From the NCBI GenBank assembly GCA_038216155.1, contig JBBQQH010000061.1, positions 1 to 17,994 on the forward strand: a DNA stretch of 17,994 nt, written 5' to 3'. The notes beneath the pieces were generated by a model that was not told the DNA's origin, searched no databases, and worked only from the letters and a program-made list of their open reading frames with translations. This document shows, one piece after another, positions 1-7,297 of the stretch (position 1 is the stretch's first letter; each line of letters opens with the position of its first letter). This DNA comes from SZAS-103 sp038216155 (lineage in GTDB: Bacteria; Pseudomonadota; Gammaproteobacteria; Xanthomonadales; Xanthomonadaceae). Both the position numbers and the translations under genes were made by a program.

Positions 1-1029
1 GGCGACTGCAACTGGATCGTCGACGATAATTTTGAAGTGGCTAGCGACGCCATCGCCCAGACACAGGCGCAAAAAGCGATCGATTTGCTCAAAATACGCC
101 ACCGATTCCTTCGGCCCCGACAACACCAGAGGAAACGGCTCGTCCGCGTTATCCGGATGCAGCAGCAACCCGAGCAAATACAGGATTTCCTCTGCGGTGC
201 CGACGCCACCCGGAAAGATCACGATGCCGTGGCCGAGGCGCACGAATGCCTCCAGCCGCTTCTCGATGTCCGGCATGATCACCAGTTGATTGACGATCGG
301 ATTGGGCGATTCGGCCGCGATGATGCCGGGTTCGGTGATGCCGATGTAACGGTTGTGCAGGCGGCGCTGCTTGGCGTGCGCGATCGTCGCGCCCTTCATC
401 GGCCCCTTCATCGCGCCCGGCCCGCAGCCAGTGCAGATATCCAGTCCGCGCAGGCCGAGTTCGTAACCGACCGCCTTGGTGTAGATGTATTCCTCGCGCG
501 AAATCGAGTGACCGCCCCAGCACACCACCAGATTCGGGTCGACGTTGGCCTTGAGCACGCGCGCATTGCGCAGGATCTCGAACACAGCCGAGGTAATGCC
601 TTCCGGATTGTCAAGGTCGAAGTGCCCGCTCTCGATTTCAATATCGGTGTAGACGATGTCGCGCACCACCGCGCACAGCAGTTGCGCGACGCCGCGAATG
701 ATTTCGCCATCGACAAATGCGCTACCTGGCGCGTTCAGCAGTTCGATCTTGATGCCGCGATCGTGCTGGCGAATCTGGATGTCGAAATCCGGATACAGGT
801 CCTGCGTGGCGCGCGGATCATCCGAATGGCTGCCGGTGGTCAGCACTGCCAGTGCGCAGCGTCGAAACAGGTCGTGCAGTCCGCCACTGGACACATCGTG
901 CAGGCGCACAATCTCCTCGCGCGATAGAACATCTAGACCACCACCGCGCGGCGTCACCAGCGCGTTGTTGGTTGGCATGCGATCGGTGGTCATCGGCGTA
1001 TCGGTGGCTTCTTCGGATGTTGCAGTCAT
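1..1029 (-). CDS. ppnN: Pyrimidine/purine nucleotide 5'-monophosphate nucleosidase (PpnN/YgdH, LOG family), C-terminus cut by window edge
   Basis: Seen: an open frame of 343 codons running off the left edge, against about 454 residues for E. coli PpnN. Residues about 25-140 match the N-terminal PpnN domain (GGGLDVLSREEI, then a DFDIQI...RGIKIELL stretch). The LOG core follows, with CTGCGPGAMKGPMKGA near residues 199-214 and the nucleotide-binding motif PGGVGTAEE at 273-281. After it comes FPLVLSGPKES, as in YgdH. Known: PpnN cleaves the N-glycosidic bond of nucleoside monophosphates to give free base and ribose 5-phosphate, and is controlled by (p)ppGpp in E. coli. The missing part would be the C-terminal DUF3412 domain. 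The start at 1029 is the first ATG and has only a weak ribosome site. In-frame ATGs at codons 13 and 18 are alternatives, since homology begins only around residue 25. It lies downstream of, and separated by a terminator from, the TonB receptor gene. Confidence 0.9.
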   Translation of the reverse strand, partial: MTATSEEATDTPMTTDRMPTNNALVTPRGGGLDVLSREEIVRLHDVSSGGLHDLFRRCALAVLTTGSHSDDPRATQDLYPDFDIQIRQHDRGIKIELLNAPGSAFVDGEIIRGVAQLLCAVVRDIVYTDIEIESGHFDLDNPEGITSAVFEILRNARVLKANVDPNLVVCWGGHSISREEYIYTKAVGYELGLRGLDICTGCGPGAMKGPMKGATIAHAKQRRLHNRYIGITEPGIIAAESPNPIVNQLVIMPDIEKRLEAFVRLGHGIVIFPGGVGTAEEILYLLGLLLHPDNADEPFPLVLSGPKESVAYFEQIDRFLRLCLGDGVASHFKIIVDDPVAVA

Positions 1030-1119
1030 TGATGGACAAACCTGAAGTCGAGCGGGATGGATTGAAATCTAGCATGCGCGCCGAATAGCGTAAGGGTGGC
1101 CTTTGGATATTCATCCACG

Positions 1120-1149
1120 AAAAAGATAACGGCCGGAAATCCGGCCGTT
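1120..1149 (-). terminator. Rho-independent terminator of the TonB receptor gene
   Basis: Perfect 9-bp inverted repeat AACGGCCGG / CCGGCCGTT (1128-1136 and 1141-1149) around a 4-base loop. On the minus strand it is followed by ATC and then five T residues (1124-1120). It sits 25 bp past the receptor stop codon, so it ends that transcript and isolates ppnN from it. Confidence 0.85.
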
Positions 1150-1174
1150 GTCTTAGCGCAGTTTCTCGGATGGA

Positions 1175-4100
1175 TCAGAAGCTATAACGCAATGTCACCA
1201 GCACCGACCAGCGCGAGATCGCGTTGTCGTCATAGGTGATCAACTGGCCCGGTGCGTAGTTGCCGTTGGCATCCTTCGGTAGCGAGTAGATGTACTTGCC
1301 AGTAACCGGATCCACGCCCGCGTAGTTGGCCAAGTCGCGAGTGAACGGGAAGCCGACTCGGCGTTCCTGGCCCCACTTCTTGTTCAACGCATTGAGGAAG
1401 TTGAACACGTCCAGCCGCAACTCACCCTTCTGATCGCCAAAACCAGGCACTTGCTGACGGAAGCTCAGGTCAATTTGGTTGATCCACGGCGAACGAGCTC
1501 CGTTGCGGTCGGTAATGCCGCCGGCGTGGCCGGCCAGATACGAGTCGTGCGCGATGAAGTCGTAAAACTGATCGATCTGTGCCGCCGTGGTGCCAGTCGC
1601 AAACTGCACGTCGCCACGATTGGGCACGAACGCCAAGTCGCGACTGTAGGAATCGCCATTGGCGTCGTTGCCGAAGGTCCAACTGTATGGCGCGCCCGAG
1701 TGGCCATCGTAGAACGCCGAGAACGAGGTGACATAGTTGCCGAAGAAATGGTGCTGCCACGTCAGCGACGCGTTCAGGCGCTGGCGAATCGAGTAATTCG
1801 ATTCACTGGCGATGTCTTCGTTCGGATTCACCCACACGTTGTTGCTGAAGTTGGAGCTAGCCTGCGAAGACGTCGCCGGATTGACTTCAGTGGCCTTGCC
1901 GATGGTGGTGCTGACCGATGCCGACCAGTTGTCGGAAAACGGCTTGCGCAAGGCAAAGGTGAAGAAGCTGGCGAAACCCTTGCTGGTGTTGTCCAAGACG
2001 GTGATGGCTTGGCCGAACGAGGAATTCGCGTTGCAACGATTCCTGCTCGATGACGTGCCGATCGTGCCGCCCGCGCCAAGGCAGTAGTAACTGTTGCGTC
2101 CGTCGGGTAGCACGCCCGTGGGATCACCGATATTGAGGTTCCGATAATAGACCGCGTCTCTGACTTTGATCCCCTGCCATTCGGCCGATGCGACCGTGCC
2201 CCAGAAAGGCAGTTCATGATCGATCGCAAGACTGGCCTTCCAGACGGTCGGCTGCTTGAAATTTGGATCCAGCGTGTCCACTACCATCTGGCTACTGCGG
2301 GGCGGGGGAACGTTCTGGTTGAAGGGATCGGGGCTAAAGGGGAATTGCCCGGATATCGCCGGGTTGTCAGTGGGATTGCGCACTGAATACGTCGAAACGG
2401 TCAGACCGTTGTTCTGGTAAGGATTGGTCAACCAAACGCCCAATGTGTTCGCCTGAAACAGGCCGACGCCGCCGCGCAACTGGGTCGGCCGCTCTGTCGC
2501 GAACGCGTAGTTGAATGAGAAGCGCGGCTGGATGACGCTGTTGCCGTCAATCGTGGTGTTGTTGGGAAAGCCGAAACCGCCATTCGGGCAAGTGGTGTTC
2601 AATGGATCCGGCGCATGCCGTGCCGTCGCGAAGCACGCATTGTAGGGCGGCGCATCGCTAGTCTTGGGCACGTCATAGCGCAAGCCGTACTGCACCGACA
2701 ACTTGTCGTTGACTTGCCAAGTATCCTCGGCAAACAAGCCGTACTGGCGCAACGTCCAGCGTGCGGCGACATCAGCCAGCGTGTAACCCGGCGCCGGCTG
2801 GTACAGATCAAACTGGCGATAGACGCCATTGGCGAAATTGTCGATGCCATTAAAGGTGTAGGCGCCGAACTCGGTGCGACCAAACAGGTTGTAGAACTTG
2901 TCCTGCTGGAAGTCGCCACCGAACTTGAAGGTGTGATCGCCTGCGTACAACGTGCCCGCCAGGAATGCGTTCCAGGTCTTAACGCCCAGCACGTTGTAGT
3001 GCGAGAACTGCTCCTCGCCCAAATCCACATATGGGCTGGTGTTGTTGTACTGACCGAGGGCATTCCTGCCCAAGTTGATGAAGACTTGCGGCTGGTCGCC
3101 GTTCAGACCGTCGCGCAACACGTTGTAGTCGGCGTAGGAGATGTTGCCTTCGGTCGAGAACGAGTCGCTCCAGTCGTCATACAGGTTCAGCACGTAGTTA
3201 TCGTTGCTGCGGTTGCGCGCATACCAGTAACTCGATAGCGATATGCCACTGCTGCTGAATCCGGTAAGTACCGGCTCCACTTCACGCACGCGGTTGTAGC
3301 GGAAGCTCAGACGATGCGCATCGTTGATGTTCCAGTCGATCTTGCCTAGCAGGCGCTTGCTATCAATATTGACATTGGCCGAGCCAAGGTCGCCCGGGCG
3401 CAAGCCCTTGGCTGTGGCAATCTGGATGATGCGATCGATATCGGCCTGGGTCAGGCCGTTGATTTGATTGGTGACGTTCGCGCCCACCGGACCGTAGTCG
3501 GGACCCGGCGCAATGGTCTTGCTTTCCTCGTAGCTGAGGAAGAAAAACAGCTTGTCCTTGATGATGGGACCACCGAAGGTTGCGCCCGCTGTCCATTGGC
3601 GCTCGAAGCCTTTGAACGTGTTGGGCTCTTCGCTGACCAAGTGTTTGGCGTCCTTGAAAGCGTAGTACACCGATCCATGGAAATCGTTGCTGCCGGATTT
3701 GGTCACCGCATTGATGTTGACACCGACCGAGCGACGGTTGGTGACATCGAAGTTTGCGGTCGAGATCTTGTAGGCCTGGATGCTGTCCTCGGAGATCGGC
3801 GTGCCCACATACGGCAGCCCGTTGGGTTCGATTCCGAACGGATCGTTGACGCCGACCGCGTCGACGCTGATGTTGTTCATGCGGCTGTTCTGGCCAAGCG
3901 CCGAAATCTCGCCACGGTTGCGGTCGGTGATGTTGACGCGCGGATCCAGTCGCGCGATATCCTGGATCGAGCGACCCGGCGTCGGCGCGTTGTCGAGATC
4001 AGCGCGGCTCAGGCTGGTATCCAGGCCCTTGTTGTCGCGTGAGAATACGGCTGCGTTGCGCACGCCGGTGACCTTGATCGCTTCCAGATTGACGGCATCG

Positions 4101-4462
4101 GCGGCGGTCGCGCCGCCCATTGCCAGTTGCGCATCAACCGAGCCTTCCTTGTCGAGCGCGAGGTAGATGTCGTTTTCGGTATCGCTGATGCCGTCCTTGG
4201 TGACCAGCACCGTGTACGGGCCGCCCACGCGCAGGCCGCGCGCGACGTAACGACCGCTGGCATCGGTGGTGGCTCGAGTGACCGTGCCCGATGGCGTATG
4301 CGTGATGGTGACCTGCGCACCAGCGACGGCGTGACCATCGGTGGCGACGACATGGCCGCTCATCGAGGATGCGGTGTCTTGCGCGAATGCAGGCGCAGTG
4401 GCGAGCGCCACGACGAGAGCGAGAGACAAGCGGGACAGTCGGACCCGGTGCGTACGATTCAT
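1175..4462 (-). CDS. Oar-like TonB-dependent outer-membrane receptor with carboxypeptidase-regulatory-like domain
   Basis: Seen: 1095 residues from the chosen start. Residues 1-27 form a signal peptide (basic MNRTHRVRLSR, hydrophobic core, cut after AFA). Residues about 32-115 form a carboxypeptidase-regulatory-like beta-sandwich (SGHVVATDG..VAGAQVTI..TDASGRYVARGL). NLEAIKVTG at about 125-133 resembles a TonB box. The plug follows (GRSIQDIARLDPRVNI, then SRMNNISVDAVGVND), then a long beta-barrel ending in SVLVTLRYSF with the terminal aromatic residue typical of outer-membrane proteins. Known: Oar-type receptors take up or export large ligands by TonB energy; substrates are mostly unknown, some being linked to peptides or protein secretion. 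The open frame extends to 4501, but the ATG at 4462 gives a normal signal peptide and has an AGGG element 11 bases upstream. The gene stands alone, with its own terminator and an AT-rich leader. No adjacent transporter or regulator hints at the ligand. Confidence 0.92.
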   Translation of the reverse strand: MNRTHRVRLSRLSLALVVALATAPAFAQDTASSMSGHVVATDGHAVAGAQVTITHTPSGTVTRATTDASGRYVARGLRVGGPYTVLVTKDGISDTENDIYLALDKEGSVDAQLAMGGATAADAVNLEAIKVTGVRNAAVFSRDNKGLDTSLSRADLDNAPTPGRSIQDIARLDPRVNITDRNRGEISALGQNSRMNNISVDAVGVNDPFGIEPNGLPYVGTPISEDSIQAYKISTANFDVTNRRSVGVNINAVTKSGSNDFHGSVYYAFKDAKHLVSEEPNTFKGFERQWTAGATFGGPIIKDKLFFFLSYEESKTIAPGPDYGPVGANVTNQINGLTQADIDRIIQIATAKGLRPGDLGSANVNIDSKRLLGKIDWNINDAHRLSFRYNRVREVEPVLTGFSSSGISLSSYWYARNRSNDNYVLNLYDDWSDSFSTEGNISYADYNVLRDGLNGDQPQVFINLGRNALGQYNNTSPYVDLGEEQFSHYNVLGVKTWNAFLAGTLYAGDHTFKFGGDFQQDKFYNLFGRTEFGAYTFNGIDNFANGVYRQFDLYQPAPGYTLADVAARWTLRQYGLFAEDTWQVNDKLSVQYGLRYDVPKTSDAPPYNACFATARHAPDPLNTTCPNGGFGFPNNTTIDGNSVIQPRFSFNYAFATERPTQLRGGVGLFQANTLGVWLTNPYQNNGLTVSTYSVRNPTDNPAISGQFPFSPDPFNQNVPPPRSSQMVVDTLDPNFKQPTVWKASLAIDHELPFWGTVASAEWQGIKVRDAVYYRNLNIGDPTGVLPDGRNSYYCLGAGGTIGTSSSRNRCNANSSFGQAITVLDNTSKGFASFFTFALRKPFSDNWSASVSTTIGKATEVNPATSSQASSNFSNNVWVNPNEDIASESNYSIRQRLNASLTWQHHFFGNYVTSFSAFYDGHSGAPYSWTFGNDANGDSYSRDLAFVPNRGDVQFATGTTAAQIDQFYDFIAHDSYLAGHAGGITDRNGARSPWINQIDLSFRQQVPGFGDQKGELRLDVFNFLNALNKKWGQERRVGFPFTRDLANYAGVDPVTGKYIYSLPKDANGNYAPGQLITYDDNAISRWSVLVTLRYSF

Positions 4463-4589
4463 GATGGTGTTGACCCTGGTGGATGATGGTGCGCGCTGCA
4501 CCGCTACTGGCAGACGCCTTCGTCCACCGCCTGATTTGCCTTGGTTTTTGCTGGGACAAGTCGCGCGAGAGCCCCGACGCGCTTGATTA

Positions 4590-4616
4590 ACTATAGATTA
4601 ACAGCTTACCCGCCAA
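4590..4616 (-). promoter_or_regulatory. Candidate sigma-70 promoter for the TonB receptor
   Basis: On the minus strand, TTGGCG (4616-4611) and TATAGT (4595-4590) are separated by 15 bp. The -10 fits 5 of 6 consensus bases, but the spacer is short. It lies in the 263-bp gap between marC and the receptor (4463-4725), whose part 4585-4700 is far richer in A+T than the rest of the window. Transcription from here would give a leader of about 120 bases. The remainder of this gap shows no open frame or hairpin I can support. Confidence 0.4.
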
Positions 4617-4725
4617 ATGTGACAGGTTTTGGACTTTCGCAAATTGCCTGCGAGATCCTAGTTATATTTCTATTAATCAATCACTTGAGCATTGTTTTTC
4701 AGTGCGAATCTGGCCTGATTTGTCG

Positions 4726-5325
4726 TTACGGCGCCGGCGCCGCGTGCAAATACACGGCGATGCCGTCGAGCAGCATCTGCACCGAGATCGCGACCAGCAG
4801 CATCCCCATCAGCCGCTCCACCGCCACCAGCACCCGCTTGCCCAGAAGCTTGTAGAGATACGTCGCGGAAAACAGCAGCACTGCTGTGGCCGCCCAAGCG
4901 ATTAGTAGCGCGATGCTCCACTCGGCGTTGCGCTGCGGATTCGAATTGCTCATCAGCATTACCGCCGCCATCCCGGACGGGCCGGCGATCAGGGGGATCG
5001 CCATCGGCACGATGAAGGGTTCGCCATCGGGCACGTCGCCGAACAATCCTTCACTGGTCGGAAAGATCATCCGCAAGCTGATCAGGAACAACACGATCCC
5101 ACCGGCGATGCTGACCGATTCCTGCCTTAGGTGCATCGCTGCGAGCACGTACTTGCCGCCGAACAGAAACGCCATCAGCACCAGCAGGGCGATCACCAAC
5201 TCACGCGCCAGCACGATGCGTCGACGCGCCGGCGGCAGTGGCCGCAGCAAGCCGAGAAACACCGGAATGTTGCCCAACGGGTCGAGGATCAGGAACAGCA
5301 GCAGTGCCGCCGACAGCGTAGTCAT
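4726..5325 (-). CDS. MarC-family integral membrane protein (YhgN/UPF0056)
   Basis: Seen: 199 residues, the usual length for the family, and very hydrophobic. About six membrane segments can be picked out (roughly 5-25, 42-62, 70-88, 105-125, 138-158, 172-192). LILDPLGNIPVFL at 12-24 is the family signature, and GPSGMAAVMLMSN in the middle is also typical. Known: MarC/YhgN proteins are inner-membrane proteins with no firmly assigned substrate; the old link to multiple antibiotic resistance was not confirmed. The ATG overlaps the stop of the upstream SDR gene as ATGA (5325-5322), so the two are very probably translated together. No terminator was found after it. Confidence 0.88.
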   Translation of the reverse strand: MTTLSAALLLFLILDPLGNIPVFLGLLRPLPPARRRIVLARELVIALLVLMAFLFGGKYVLAAMHLRQESVSIAGGIVLFLISLRMIFPTSEGLFGDVPDGEPFIVPMAIPLIAGPSGMAAVMLMSNSNPQRNAEWSIALLIAWAATAVLLFSATYLYKLLGKRVLVAVERLMGMLLVAISVQMLLDGIAVYLHAAPAP

Positions 5326-6173
5326 GCCTGCGCCTTGCTGTGATTGTCGTTACGGGCCGATGCCGTTTGCGCGGATCGATGTGGGTTGGATTGGGCGTCT
5401 GGTTGCGGCGACCAGATCTTGCCACGTTGATCCGCACCAGCGGCCGACAACAGATGCACGCAGGCCTGCGCATACGCGCTCGCTTTCGGCCACTGATCGG
5501 GCGCCTCGTTCATGAAGGCCTTGGCGCGCAATGCGGTGTGCATTGGGCCGGGCTGCAGGGCCGCGACTCGCACGCTGGAGTTTTCCAGTTCGTCGGCCAG
5601 CACCTTGCGTAATCCATCCAGTGCGTGTTTCGCCACCGCATAGCCGCCCCAATAGGCCCGACCGATGCGGCTCGGATCGTCCAGCACAAACACCACCGCG
5701 CTGTCGGGCGCACGGCGCAACAACGGCAAGCAGGCACGAGTGAGAAGGAACGGTGCGGTGACGTTGACGTGCAACGCGTTGAAGAAGTCGACCGGATCAG
5801 TGTTCTCGATCGGCGTCAGGCCGCGAAACTCTGCCGCGGTGTGCAAGATTCCGTCGAGCCGTCCGAATTCGGCCTCGATGCGCGCGGCGAGATCGGCGTG
5901 ATCCTGCGGCGTGGCGCCGAGCAGATCCATCGGATAAATCGCCGGTTCCGGCCCGATCGAAGCCACCGCATCGAAGACGCGATTGAGCTTGGGTACTCGC
6001 CGACCGAGCAGCACGACGGTAGCACCAGCGCGCGCGCACGCGAGTGACGCCGCTTCGCCCAGCGCGCCATGCGCGCCGGTGATCAGGATCACGCGTCCGG
6101 CGAGTGCACCTTGGTCCAACCGCGGCAATGCAATCCGTTGCGGCGCGCACGAATCGTGGGGCACTTCACTCAT
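5322..6173 (-). CDS. YciK-like short-chain dehydrogenase/reductase with altered catalytic residues
   Basis: Seen: 283 residues. The Rossmann nucleotide-binding loop is TGAHGALG (32-39), and a GRR at 57-59 suggests NADP preference. HVNVTAPF holds the tetrad Asn (137), and YAVAK gives Tyr178 and Lys182. The segment GRAYWGGYAVAK and the tail PGPMHTALRAKAF follow E. coli YciK, so I place it in that group. Odd: the serine normally 13 residues before the catalytic Tyr is Asp165 (VLDDPS), and the usual NAG motif reads TAA (112-114). It may therefore have changed chemistry, or act as a binding protein. The start at 6173 (MSEVPHD) is 10 bp after the grxD stop; the open frame runs to 6266, but the extra part lies inside grxD and does not look coding. 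It ends in a 4-bp overlap with marC. Substrate unknown. Confidence 0.85.
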   Translation of the reverse strand: MSEVPHDSCAPQRIALPRLDQGALAGRVILITGAHGALGEAASLACARAGATVVLLGRRVPKLNRVFDAVASIGPEPAIYPMDLLGATPQDHADLAARIEAEFGRLDGILHTAAEFRGLTPIENTDPVDFFNALHVNVTAPFLLTRACLPLLRRAPDSAVVFVLDDPSRIGRAYWGGYAVAKHALDGLRKVLADELENSSVRVAALQPGPMHTALRAKAFMNEAPDQWPKASAYAQACVHLLSAAGADQRGKIWSPQPDAQSNPHRSAQTASARNDNHSKAQA

Positions 6174-6183
6174 CGCCAGTCCG

Positions 6184-6504
6184 TCACGCGGCCTTGTTGA
6201 CGTCAGCCACCATCGACTTGAGCTGACCGCTTTCGTGCAACTCCAGCGCGATGTCACAACCGCCAATCAACTCGCCGTTGATGAAGAGTTGTGGAAACGT
6301 CGGCCAGTCGGAATAACGCGGCAGGTTGGCGCGAATTTCGGGATCCTCCAGCACGTTGACCGCATGCACCTTCGCCCCGCATTCCTTCAGCGCCTGCGCG
6401 GTGCGACTGGAGAATCCGCACATTGGAAACTGCGGCGTACCCTTCATGAACAACACGATTGGATGCCTGTCGAGCTCGGATTGGATCCGGTCCAGTACGT
6501 TCAT
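6184..6504 (-). CDS. grxD: Monothiol CGFS-type glutaredoxin Grx4
   Basis: Seen: 106 residues, the standard size. The active site is CGFS at 29-32, with Lys21 (FMKGTP) and WPTFPQLFINGE at 67-78 binding glutathione, and GGCD at 81-84. Known: CGFS glutaredoxins bind a glutathione-ligated [2Fe-2S] cluster, often with BolA, and take part in Fe-S delivery and iron sensing in the cytoplasm. The start at 6504 is set by a strong AAGGAG ribosome site 7 bases upstream and by homology; the open frame extends to 6633, but the upstream part runs into the sodB promoter region. It is the first gene of a run with the SDR and marC, and is divergent from sodB. Confidence 0.95.
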   Translation of the reverse strand: MNVLDRIQSELDRHPIVLFMKGTPQFPMCGFSSRTAQALKECGAKVHAVNVLEDPEIRANLPRYSDWPTFPQLFINGELIGGCDIALELHESGQLKSMVADVNKAA

Positions 6505-6569
6505 ATGAGTCTCCTTGTCGTCGATGCACGCCATCACGGCGCGCACGCTTGAATTTGGTCTGAATGTGC

Positions 6570-6599
6570 GGGCGGTCGCCCCCCCTGTGCTGATAGAAT
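6570..6599 (+). promoter_or_regulatory. Extended -10 promoter candidate for sodB with a GC dyad in the -35 position
   Basis: TGATAGAAT at 6591-6599 matches an extended -10 element (TGn followed by TAGAAT). No -35 hexamer lies 17 bp upstream. Instead there is the dyad GGGCG-GT-CGCCC (6570-6581) running into a stretch of seven C (6579-6585). Such a layout would suit activator or repressor control, but no known binding site was recognised. The predicted start is about 45 bases before the sodB ATG. Confidence 0.5.
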
Positions 6600-6650
6600 T
6601 GTAAGCCCTGCATGCAAACCGTGCCCCGTCCACGACGAAGGAGTTTCCCC

Positions 6651-7229
6651 ATGTCGATCGAATTGCCCGCCCTGCCGTACGAGAAGACCGCGCTGGAACC
6701 GCACATCTCGGCCGAAACCCTCGAATTCCACTACGGCAAGCACCACAAGGCCTACGTGGACAATCTCAACAAGATGATCGAGGGCACCGACTTCGCCGAC
6801 ATGGGGCTGGAAGACATCATCCGCAAGGCGCAAGGCGGGATGTTCAACAACGCCGCGCAAGTCTGGAACCACACTTTTTACTGGAACTGCCTCTCGCCCA
6901 AGGGCGGCGGCGAGCCCTCCGGCAAGCTGGGCGAAGCAATCACCAAGGCATTCGGCTCGTTTGCGAGTTTCAAAGAAGAGTTCACCAAGACCGCCATCGG
7001 CACCTTCGGCTCCGGTTGGGGCTGGCTGGTGCAGCGCGCCGATGGCTCACTGGCCTTGGTCAGCACATCCAACGCCGGCACCCCTATCACTGGCAGCGAC
7101 AAGCCACTGCTGACCTGCGATGTGTGGGAACACGCCTACTACATCGACTACCGCAACGCGCGCCCAAAATATGTCGAAGCATTTTGGAACTTGGTGAATT
7201 GGGATTTCGTTTCCCAGAACATGGGTTGA
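6651..7229 (+). CDS. sodB: Superoxide dismutase, iron type
   Basis: Seen: 192 residues, the normal length for SodB. Metal ligands are His27 (EFHYGKHH), His74 (VWNHTFYW), Asp157 and His161 (CDVWEHAYY). Gln70 in NNAAQ is the residue typical of iron rather than manganese enzymes. No signal peptide, so it is cytoplasmic. Known: it converts superoxide to hydrogen peroxide and oxygen. The ATG at 6651 has AAGGAG 8 bases upstream; an ATG at 6612 in the same frame lacks homology. It is divergent from grxD, which fits shared iron or redox control, and converges on purK at a hairpin. Confidence 0.97.
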   Translation: MSIELPALPYEKTALEPHISAETLEFHYGKHHKAYVDNLNKMIEGTDFADMGLEDIIRKAQGGMFNNAAQVWNHTFYWNCLSPKGGGEPSGKLGEAITKAFGSFASFKEEFTKTAIGTFGSGWGWLVQRADGSLALVSTSNAGTPITGSDKPLLTCDVWEHAYYIDYRNARPKYVEAFWNLVNWDFVSQNMG

Positions 7230-7269
7230 TCGCAGCCCACTGCAACGACAACGTCCAGACACCACACCC

Positions 7270-7297
7270 AAGCCCTCCCCCTTCAAGGCGAGGGCTT
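7270..7297. terminator. Hairpin between convergent sodB and purK
   Basis: Perfect 8-bp arms AAGCCCTC (7270-7277) and GAGGGCTT (7290-7297) around a 12-base loop. It begins 41 bp after the sodB stop and its right arm touches the purK stop codon. The T-tract is short on both strands (three T on plus), so it is a weak intrinsic terminator that probably serves sodB and perhaps both genes. Confidence 0.55.

Noticed and set aside
37..927. Plus-strand open frame of 296 codons at the left end
   Set aside because: Antisense shadow of ppnN, whose minus-strand frame has clear LOG motifs.
4730..4741. 12-base palindrome GGCGCCGGCGCC at the end of marC
   Set aside because: It codes for the Ala-Pro tail, has no loop and no T-run, so it is not a terminator.
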